This document shows, one piece after another, positions 13,810 through 19,621 of a stretch of DNA of 19,621 nucleotides. Numbering within the stretch: position 1 is the stretch's first letter; every line of letters starts with the position of its first letter. The DNA is taken from assembly GCA_937901225.1 (NCBI GenBank), contig CALCGX010000003.1:1-19621 (forward strand), read 5' to 3'. Below the pieces are notes generated by a model that did not search any database, had not been told where the DNA came from, and saw only the letters and a program-made list of their open reading frames with translations. Both the position numbers and the translations under genes were made by a program. Source of the DNA: an uncultured Bacteroidales bacterium (lineage in GTDB: Bacteria; Bacteroidota; Bacteroidia; Bacteroidales; Paludibacteraceae).

Positions 13810-15444
13810 ATGAAAAAGATTTATTTGATACTCGCACTCTGTAGTGCATGGGTGGCAGGTATGGCCTGCACCAATTTCTTAGTAGGCAAAGATGCCTCTG
13901 TGGATGGCAGTACGATGATTTCGTATGCTGCCGATAGTTATGCTCTCTATGGTTTTCTGCATTTTGTTCCCGCAGCTGATCATGCAGAAGGTGCTGTGCG
14001 CGAAGTGAAAGATTGGGATACAGGCAAACCCCTTTGCACCATCCCACAAGTGCCACATACCTACAACGTAGTAGGCAATATGAACGAGCACCAGCTCGCT
14101 ATTGGCGAGACCACTTGGGGTGGACGTCCAGAGTTAGAGAGTGGCGAGGGTATTGACTATGGCTCGCTGATTTACATCGCATTAGAGCGTTGCAAGACCG
14201 CGCGCGAAGCCATCAAGTGTATGACCGACCTCGTGGCTGAATATGGCTATGCCAGCAGTGGTGAGACCTTCTCTATTGCAGACCCTAACGAGGTGTGGAT
14301 GATGGAATTGATTGGCAAAGGTAAAGTGGAGAAAGGCGCAGTTTGGGTAGCAACCCGTGTGCCAGATGATTGCATTGCAGCGCATGCTAACCAAGCGCGT
14401 TTTACCACCATCAACTTCAAAGATAAAGAGAACTGGATGTGGAGCAAGGATGTGGTGAAGTTTGCTCGTAAGCAAGGTTACTATACAGGTAAAAAAGACG
14501 AGGATTTCAATTTCCAAGAGGCATATGCACCATATGATTTCTCGGGTTTGTATGTGTGCGAAGCACGCGTATGGTCGTTCTTCCGCAAGTTCTCTGATGA
14601 TATGGACAAGTATTTTGACTTTGCGTCGGGCAAAACCTTCGTAGAGACAGGCGGTAAGTTCGCAGGCGAGCGTATGCCGCTGTATATCAAGCCTAATCAT
14701 AAGGTGAGCGCACAAGAGTTGAAAAACTGCATGCGTGATCAATACGAGGGTACGCCATTGGATATTACCCAAGGTCCTGATGCGGGTCCATGGAATAGCA
14801 AGTTGCGCTATGGTTCATTGGGCTTTAAGTTGGATTCGGTGCAATATTGGTTTGAGCGTCCTATCGCTACCCAACAAACAGCATGGTCTTTTGTGGCACA
14901 AATGCGTGGCTACGAGTCGGCTAAAGCGGGTGGTATCTTGTGGTTTGGTGTGGACGATGCGGCTTCTACCGTGTATGTGCCTATGTATAGCACTATCACT
15001 GAGGTGCCTGAGTGCTTCAAGGAGGGCAATGGCGATATGTATAATTACTCGCCTACATCGGCTTGGTGGACATATAATATCGTAGCCAACTGGGCATATA
15101 CCAAGTATTCGGCTATGATGCCAGATATCAAGAAGGTGCAAGCAGCTTGGGAGGATAAGTTCAATGCACAAGTGGAGGCAGTGGATGCACAAGTGGCTGA
15201 TATGGACGTTGCTAAAGCTACGGAGTTTTTGACTAAGTACTCTATTGCACAAGCTCAGGAGTCCACTGCAGCTTGGAAAGAGTTGGGTATCTATCTGTTT
15301 GTGAAGTACTTGGACGGTCAAGAACGCAAGGAGAAAGACGGTGAGTTCTTGCGCAACGCATATGGCGAACCAGAAGGCCCAAACCGCACACCTTACCCAA
15401 CAGAGTTTCTGCAAAAGATAGCTCCTGTGGTGGCTCACGAGTAA
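13810..15444 (+). CDS. C69-family dipeptidase (N-terminal-nucleophile cysteine peptidase), exported
   Basis: A 544-residue enzyme of the peptidase C69 (PepD-type dipeptidase) family. These Ntn-hydrolases use an N-terminal cysteine exposed by cleavage. Here the hydrophobic leader of residues 1-19 (MKKIYLILALCSAWVAGMA) is directly followed by CTNFLVGKDASVDGSTMISY, where Cys20 is the predicted nucleophile, so export and activation may be one step. Further family segments are VVGNMNEHQLAIGETTWGGR, GSLIYIALERCKTAREAIKC, SGETFSIADPNEVWMMELIG and the C-terminal GAPWNSKLRYGS-like region near residue 325 (GPWNSKLRYGSLGF). The residues before Cys20 (GMA) are a poor lipobox, so I favour a soluble periplasmic enzyme. 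It lies between the nucleotidase-domain lipoprotein and the M20C dipeptidase, 54 and 36 bp away, with no promoter of its own visible. Confidence 0.92.
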   Translation: MKKIYLILALCSAWVAGMACTNFLVGKDASVDGSTMISYAADSYALYGFLHFVPAADHAEGAVREVKDWDTGKPLCTIPQVPHTYNVVGNMNEHQLAIGETTWGGRPELESGEGIDYGSLIYIALERCKTAREAIKCMTDLVAEYGYASSGETFSIADPNEVWMMELIGKGKVEKGAVWVATRVPDDCIAAHANQARFTTINFKDKENWMWSKDVVKFARKQGYYTGKKDEDFNFQEAYAPYDFSGLYVCEARVWSFFRKFSDDMDKYFDFASGKTFVETGGKFAGERMPLYIKPNHKVSAQELKNCMRDQYEGTPLDITQGPDAGPWNSKLRYGSLGFKLDSVQYWFERPIATQQTAWSFVAQMRGYESAKAGGILWFGVDDAASTVYVPMYSTITEVPECFKEGNGDMYNYSPTSAWWTYNIVANWAYTKYSAMMPDIKKVQAAWEDKFNAQVEAVDAQVADMDVAKATEFLTKYSIAQAQESTAAWKELGIYLFVKYLDGQERKEKDGEFLRNAYGEPEGPNRTPYPTEFLQKIAPVVAHE

Positions 15445-15461
15445 AATAGTTGAAAGATTAT

Positions 15462-15480
15462 AGTTTAAAGGCAAGGAAAT
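15462..15480 (+). promoter_or_regulatory. duplicated translation-initiation leader (M20C dipeptidase)
   Basis: The 14-mer AGTTTAAAGGCAAG followed by 5 nt and ATG, identical in sequence and spacing to the leader of the preceding gene at 13791-13809. Confidence 0.6.
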
Positions 15481-16953
15481 ATGAATATACAAGAATTGCA
15501 ACCAAAGGAGGTTTTCTCAATTTTCCATGAGATTACCCAAGTGCCTCGCCCATCGAAGCGAGAAGGCAAGATTATTGAATGGCTCAAAGCATTTGCTGTA
15601 AAGCATAACCTCGAACATACAGTTGACGAAGCAGGCAATATCATTATGCGCAAACCTGCAACTCCTGGTTACGAAGATAAGCCAGGCGTGATTCTGCAAG
15701 CGCATATGGATATGGTGTGCGAGAAGAACAACGACACCGTGCATGATTTTGACAACGATCCTATTCACACGTATATTGACGGCGATTTTATCAAAGCTCA
15801 AGGCACAACCCTTGGCGCAGATAACGGCATTGGTATGGCGCTTATGTTGGCAGCTATCACTTCGGATACATTGAAGCACCCTGCTTTAGAGTGCCTCTTT
15901 ACGGTGGACGAGGAGACTGGTTTGACAGGCGCTTTCCGTCTGCAAGACGGCTGCCTGCAAGGCAAACAACTCATCAACCTCGACTCGGAGGACGATGGTC
16001 AAGTGTTCATCGGTTGCGCAGGTGGTATTGATACGCTGGCAAAGATGCACTACGAGCCTATTCCTTCTGTTGAAGGCGAAGCAAGGATGCAGCTTTATTC
16101 TCTCCGTATCAAAGTAGGCGGATTGATGGGTGGTCACTCGGGTGATGATATCAACAAAGGTCGTGGCAATGCCAATAAGATATTGGTTCGTTTTCTCTAT
16201 CAAGTAATGAAGTCAATGGATATGCATGTGGCTAAATTGGACGGAGGCAATCTGCGCAACGCTATCTCTCGCGAGGCGGAGGCTGTGATAACTATTCCTA
16301 TATGGTGTAAGGAAGATATCCGCGTGATGCTCAACCACTATATTGCTACTATTGAGCAAGAGATAGGAGATGTAGAGAAGGACTTTACCATGTCGCTTGA
16401 AACGACCGAAACACCAGATTTCTATATTCCTCAGGAAGATTCTGAGCGTCTTATCCAAGCACTCTATGCATGCCCTCACGGTATGACAGCTATGTCGAAG
16501 ACCATGCCTGGATTGGTAGAGACTAGCACTAACCTCGCAAGTGTGAAGATGAAAGAGGATGAGAAGGGTGCGTTTGTTGAGATCAATACTAGCCAACGCT
16601 CTTCTATTGAGAGCAAGAAGCACGATATCAAGCAGATGGTAGAGTGTGCTTTGGCATTGGCTTGCGACGAGGTAACTCACGGCGATGGTTATCCAGGTTG
16701 GGCGCCTAACCCACAATCACCATTGTTAGAAGTGACTAAGAAAGCATATCAAGATTTGTTTGCTGCGGAGCCAAAGGTATTGGCTATCCATGCAGGCTTG
16801 GAGTGTGGTTTGTTCTTAGAGAAGTATCCATATTTGGATATGGTGTCCATCGGTCCTCAAATGTTTGGTGTTCACTCTCCACAAGAGCGCCTGAGTATCG
16901 CTTCTACGGGCAAATGCTGGCAATGGCTCCAACGCGTCTTGGAGACTTTATAA
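15481..16953 (+). CDS. pepD: aminoacyl-histidine dipeptidase, M20C zinc peptidase
   Basis: A 490-residue cytoplasmic dipeptidase (carnosinase/Xaa-His type) using two zinc ions. Ligand motifs are visible in order: AHMDMV (His75, with Asp77), TLGADNGIG (Asp114, bridging), DEETGLTGA (Glu144-145, general base and ligand), LDSEDDG (Asp168), the HSGDDINKGRGNANK segment of the lid domain (about 217-231), IHAGLECGLF, and the final-ligand region FGVHSPQERLS near the C-terminus. The length is typical and there is no signal peptide. With the exported C69 enzyme upstream, the pair covers dipeptide cleavage outside and inside the inner membrane with unrelated chemistries. It is the last gene of the probable operon; repeat copy 4 and a terminator follow. 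Confidence 0.94.
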   Translation: MNIQELQPKEVFSIFHEITQVPRPSKREGKIIEWLKAFAVKHNLEHTVDEAGNIIMRKPATPGYEDKPGVILQAHMDMVCEKNNDTVHDFDNDPIHTYIDGDFIKAQGTTLGADNGIGMALMLAAITSDTLKHPALECLFTVDEETGLTGAFRLQDGCLQGKQLINLDSEDDGQVFIGCAGGIDTLAKMHYEPIPSVEGEARMQLYSLRIKVGGLMGGHSGDDINKGRGNANKILVRFLYQVMKSMDMHVAKLDGGNLRNAISREAEAVITIPIWCKEDIRVMLNHYIATIEQEIGDVEKDFTMSLETTETPDFYIPQEDSERLIQALYACPHGMTAMSKTMPGLVETSTNLASVKMKEDEKGAFVEINTSQRSSIESKKHDIKQMVECALALACDEVTHGDGYPGWAPNPQSPLLEVTKKAYQDLFAAEPKVLAIHAGLECGLFLEKYPYLDMVSIGPQMFGVHSPQERLSIASTGKCWQWLQRVLETL

Positions 16954-16961
16954 ATATCTGT

Positions 16962-17001
16962 CACTAAACAATAGGTGCAAAGCGCCGTCTGCTAAACAAT
17001 A
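16962..17001. repeat. hairpin-centred intergenic repeat, copy 4
   Basis: CACTAAACAATA (16962-16973) and GCTAAACAATA (16991-17001) flank the hairpin GGTGC-AAA-GCGCC (16974-16986, one G-U pair). The layout matches copies 2 and 3. The right flank overlaps the first bases of the terminator stem. Confidence 0.6.
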
Positions 17002-17032
17002 GCCATTTGTGTTTCATACACAAGTGGCTATT
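16998..17032. terminator. bidirectional terminator between pepD and MATE gene
   Basis: A 15-bp stem with one G-U pair, AATAGCCATTTGTGT (16998-17012) with ACACAAGTGGCTATT (17018-17032), and loop TTCAT. It serves two convergent genes. Confidence 0.85.
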
Positions 17033-17070
17033 TATTTCAATTTATTACTTGATAATAATAGTGGATCTAT

Positions 17071-18447
17071 TCACCGTTTAGACAGCATCAACTGTTTGAA
17101 TTTGCTATTGAAACGAATGTGAAAGCAAATTGCTGCCAATGCTAAACCTGCGATGAAACCGCACCAGATACCTGCAGCTCCCATCTGCAATGGGAAGGCA
17201 CACAACAAACCCACCGACAAACCCACCAATATATACGATATAAAAGCGATGATCATTGGCACTTTCACATCTGTGATACCACGCAACATGGCAGCACCCA
17301 CTGCCTGCAAACCATCCGCATACTGAAACAATCCCGCAATAATAATCAGTTGTGAGGCGATGGCAATGACCTCTGGATCCTCAGTAAAAAGCATTGGGAT
17401 ATAATTGCGCAAACCAATCATCAGCGCTGCACCAATGGTATTCATTACCAATACCAAATGAATACTAGCATTGCTTGCCATACGCACAGCATGCAAATCT
17501 CCCGCTCCCAATTGATGCGATACGCGAATCGTGGTAGCAGCACCGATACCCAGAGCTATCATAAAAGTCATATCAGCAATTTGGTTGGCCACTTGATGAG
17601 CAGCCAGCGCTTCCTTACTAATCCAACCGATAATCACAAACGATACCGCAAAAGTAAACGTTTCCAAGAAAGTTTGTGCGCCAATGGGAAAACCAACCTT
17701 TATTTGCTGCTTGATTGCGTGCCAACTGAAGTTACGCCACGAGAAGGTTTGGATATAATACTTCCAATCACGATGAAACCATATAGCTGCAAAAAAGCAG
17801 AGTGCCATACCTGCGCGAGAAATCAGTGAGCCTATACCTGCTCCCGTAGCCCCCATTGCCTCCACACCCCAATGACCATAAATAAATATCCAATTGAGGA
17901 AAATATTTAATGCGTTCATTGCTAGTGTGATAATCATAGCAACTAGCGTATTGCCCAGTCCCTCTAGAAATTGCTTAAAGAAAGTAAAAATCAAGAATGG
18001 TACTAATGAGATAACTATCAATATATAATAAGGTCGTGCAACTTCAATTACAGCTGGGTCCTGACCAAAATACTCCAAAAACGGAAGACAACCACCCAAC
18101 AGCAACAACATCAATACCGATTGCAACAGGGCAAAAAGCATACCATTCTGAAATAGTACAGCTATCTTATAGTGGATTTCTGTTTGCTCCTCTGGACGTG
18201 TATTCATCTCGCCCACTCGAACACCCACCAGTGGCGTGATAGCCATCAGTGCCCCCATAGCAAACACCATCGCCATAAAGAACAATGCATTAGCAAAACT
18301 TACGGCAGCGAGATCCACTGTAGCATAATGTCCGACCATGATAGAATCAAACAATCCTACCAATGATGCCCCTAATTGAGTCAGCATCACAGGCAATGCT
18401 ACACGAAGATTGCGTTTGTAGTATGGAAGATATTGTTTCAAGGACAT
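17071..18447 (-). CDS. MATE-family efflux transporter
   Basis: A 458-residue inner-membrane protein with about 12 hydrophobic segments in two homologous halves, as expected for the NorM/MdtK-type multidrug and toxic compound exporters driven by Na+ or H+. Conserved parts include LRVALPVMLTQLGASLVGLF and DSIMVGHYATVDLAAVSFAN in the first half, and the matching IGAATTIRVSHQLGAGDLHA in the second. QFLEGLGNTLVAMIITL and GAAMLRGITDVKVPMIIAFI are further typical segments. The substrate is not predictable. The gene is read leftward and starts about 30 bp downstream of a tRNA-type terminator and a tRNA-Ser 3' fragment on the same strand. I see no TAnnTTTG box in front of it. Confidence 0.92.
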   Translation of the reverse strand: MSLKQYLPYYKRNLRVALPVMLTQLGASLVGLFDSIMVGHYATVDLAAVSFANALFFMAMVFAMGALMAITPLVGVRVGEMNTRPEEQTEIHYKIAVLFQNGMLFALLQSVLMLLLLGGCLPFLEYFGQDPAVIEVARPYYILIVISLVPFLIFTFFKQFLEGLGNTLVAMIITLAMNALNIFLNWIFIYGHWGVEAMGATGAGIGSLISRAGMALCFFAAIWFHRDWKYYIQTFSWRNFSWHAIKQQIKVGFPIGAQTFLETFTFAVSFVIIGWISKEALAAHQVANQIADMTFMIALGIGAATTIRVSHQLGAGDLHAVRMASNASIHLVLVMNTIGAALMIGLRNYIPMLFTEDPEVIAIASQLIIIAGLFQYADGLQAVGAAMLRGITDVKVPMIIAFISYILVGLSVGLLCAFPLQMGAAGIWCGFIAGLALAAICFHIRFNSKFKQLMLSKR

Positions 18448-18477
18448 TTTGTAATATCGTTAGAATTCTTGATATGA

Positions 18478-18506
18478 AAAAACCGAACCCATTTGGATTC
18501 GGTTTT
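18478..18506 (-). terminator. terminator downstream of tRNA-Ser remnant
   Basis: The plus strand shows AAAACCGAA (18479-18487), CC, loop ATTT, GG and TTCGGTTTT (18498-18506), with one C-A mismatch; the minus strand ends in T6. It lies 8 nt after the tRNA 3' fragment in the minus direction, where a tRNA terminator would be. It also sits directly in front of the MATE gene. Confidence 0.65.
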
Positions 18507-18514
18507 CTGTTTTT

Positions 18515-18531
18515 GCGGAGAGAGAGGGATT
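18515..18531 (-). pseudogene. 3'-end fragment of tRNA-Ser (possible attachment-site scar)
   Basis: The minus strand reads AATCCCTCTCTCTCCGC. This matches the end of a tRNA-Ser: T-loop end AAT, T-stem CCCTC, acceptor strand TCTCTCC, and the serine-type discriminator G followed by C. Upstream the match stops; no GGAGAGA acceptor 5' strand and no anticodon arm are found within 100 nt, so no complete tRNA is present. A terminator follows at the expected place. tRNA 3' ends are common integration targets, so this may be an old att site or a deletion scar. Confidence 0.5.
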
Positions 18532-18594
18532 ATGGCCCATTTTAGCAATGTTCTTACCCCCTTTTTTATGTCTCTCATACCGCTAAGAATACGA

Positions 18595-18739
18595 ATCCGC
18601 GATAAGTTTTTAGGAAAAATTATCTGCTTTTCACCTTCTCAAACATCTCATATTATTCTATCGGTCCTACATCGGTGCAACTTTTTTATGGCAAAAATGC
18701 ACCAAAATCAACATATTTATATTCACCTAACTCGCGGAT
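18595..18739. other. paired-hairpin module in the gap beside the tRNA remnant
   Basis: ATCCGCG (18595-18601) and CGCGGAT (18733-18739) form a long-range inverted repeat. Inside are hairpin GATAA-(G)-TTTTT / AAAAA-TTATC (18601-18624) and hairpin GGTGCA-(AC)-TTTTT / AAAAA-TGCACC (18674-18703). No reading frame or promoter is convincing. The 471-bp gap 18448-18918 otherwise holds only the tRNA fragment, its terminator and the terminator at 18856-18894. Confidence 0.4.
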
Positions 18740-18855
18740 AACCAACAAAATAATAATTATTTAACTAATGCATACATCCTCTCTTGAACACTTCTTCTCA
18801 ATTTCTCAGTATTGTGATGCAATAAGTGTAAAAACTATTAAATCAAAATATAACA

Positions 18856-18894
18856 AAAGAGTATGACCCTGTATAAAGTAAGGTCATACTCTTT
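18856..18894 (-). terminator. terminator after TapB-like gene
   Basis: A perfect 13-bp stem, AAAGAGTATGACC (18856-18868) with GGTCATACTCTTT (18882-18894), and a 13-nt loop. In the minus direction TTTTGTTATATTTT follows. Confidence 0.8.
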
Positions 18895-18918
18895 GTTTTA
18901 GTATCTAAAATTAAATAA

Positions 18919-19554
18919 CTATTTTACTATTACCAACTGTTGAGAAACAACAAGTTTTTTTCCTTTCTTGTCATAATTCTCGGTCTTAACAGCACCTATG
19001 CCTTTTGCATACCACACCTTATTCACACCTTCGCTTTTCGCAAAGCCAGATTTCATACTATATTTCTGTTCTACAACAAAACAGTCGTATGTTCCCGCAG
19101 GTGTTGTAATTTCTTCTTGTGCAATGACTTTATGTGAAGTCACGGTATGAGATGATTTAATACCCATTACCTCCCACTCAATGGTGCCACACTCCAATTC
19201 TTGTCCAACAGATAATGTAGAAGGAATAGAAGGTCCAATCTCAGTGAATTCATAAGCCAAACCATTCAAGATAGCAACAGGAATATTATTATCTTTAATG
19301 CTTGCACTTACTGCTACTGGTTTGCCTAAATCAAGTTTTGACAAAGAAATTTCATTAGTTTGAACAAGTTCATAATTACCATCACTGCCCGTTACCGCCT
19401 TGATAACGATAGTTGTTGTGCCAGTCTCACGACCTTTGGCGTCAGTTGAACGATAAATAAGTTCTGCTCCTTGTCTTAGACAATAGTAAGCATCCTGAGC
19501 ATACATTCCCACTGCGAAGAACATAGCCATAAAAACAAAAAATGACTTTTTCAT
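18919..19554 (-). CDS. secreted TapB/DUF3108-like protein
   Basis: A 211-residue exported protein. The signal peptide MKKSFFVFMAMFFAVGMYAQ is followed by DAYYCLRQGAELIYRS. The mature part has the pattern of Bacteroidetes proteins assigned to the TapB or DUF3108-like group: an N-terminal YxLxxGaxxxYxxxDxKG strand pair, ITTPAGTYDCFVVEQKYS (the sequence T-PAGtYdcf is characteristic), VNKVWYAKGIGAVKTENYDK, and a final KKGKLVVSQQLV-like strand. This is a beta-rich fold, and the biochemical role is not established. It is periplasmic or surface-associated. It is monocistronic as far as visible, with a terminator behind it; the 67 bp between its ATG and the window end show no clear promoter. Confidence 0.7.
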   Translation of the reverse strand: MKKSFFVFMAMFFAVGMYAQDAYYCLRQGAELIYRSTDAKGRETGTTTIVIKAVTGSDGNYELVQTNEISLSKLDLGKPVAVSASIKDNNIPVAILNGLAYEFTEIGPSIPSTLSVGQELECGTIEWEVMGIKSSHTVTSHKVIAQEEITTPAGTYDCFVVEQKYSMKSGFAKSEGVNKVWYAKGIGAVKTENYDKKGKKLVVSQQLVIVK

Positions 19555-19621
19555 AAAAATTATAAATTTTAATTGACACCTACTCTTTACAGGATTTTCG
19601 GCATACTCCTGCTTTACAATT

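Noticed and set aside
18515..18610. Intact tRNA-Ser gene on the minus strand
   Set aside because: No matching acceptor 5' strand, D-arm or anticodon arm upstream of the 3' end; only the last 17 bases match.

Overview
The window comes from a Gram-negative member of the phylum Bacteroidetes, most likely order Bacteroidales. Nine promoters carry the phylum's TAnnTTTG -7 box, most as TACCTTTG or close to it, and several have a TTTG/CTTG -33 box 19-20 bp upstream. Gene content agrees: an EF-G2 paralogue, a fused SpmA-SpmB protein, a split 5'-nucleotidase, a C69 dipeptidase and a membrane-bound LytTR regulator. Shine-Dalgarno sequences are mostly absent. I cannot name a genus from sequence alone.

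Left part (1-3107): a leftward pair, a class I methyltransferase followed by a PduO-type cobalamin adenosyltransferase cut by the window edge, overlaps by ATGA. It is transcribed divergently from spmA-spmB and ybeY, and the two divergent promoters are physically interleaved. Region 3108-4007 has no protein gene but is dense in structure. It holds a 7-bp tandem array, two unrelated 11-bp arrays, a GC-rich inverted-repeat segment and an ATCCGTG repeat. These lead to a promoter driving a roughly 200-nt rod-shaped structured RNA, which I judge to be a 6S-like or Bacteroidales-specific ncRNA. A small secreted protein of unknown function follows.

Middle (4416-11001): a 65-codon orphan 3' end of leuS (a gene scar) precedes fusA2, which encodes an EF-G paralogue with the catalytic histidine of the G3 motif replaced by serine. 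Convergent to it is a ClpB that lacks the N-terminal domain. Then come a stand-alone murG and a convergent rpsO. Clean bidirectional terminators separate the convergent pairs.

Right part (11209-19621): a membrane-anchored LytTR regulator diverges from a cytoplasmic SGNH hydrolase, with a perfect 10-bp inverted repeat over the regulator's promoter. A likely rightward operon follows: a lipoprotein 5'-nucleotidase C-terminal domain, an exported C69 cysteine dipeptidase and a cytoplasmic M20C zinc dipeptidase. Together they suggest scavenging of nucleotides and dipeptides. A leftward MATE exporter lies next to a 17-bp tRNA-Ser 3'-end fragment with its terminator, which looks like a recombination or attachment-site scar. 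The window ends with a leftward secreted TapB/DUF3108-like protein.

The most distinctive feature is the set of small intergenic repeats. Four dispersed elements place a GC hairpin between CTAAACA-like heptamers, and two of them show a compensatory base-pair change. Several unrelated tandem arrays share unit lengths of 7, 9 or 11 bp, and one heptamer array lies inside the ybeY reading frame.
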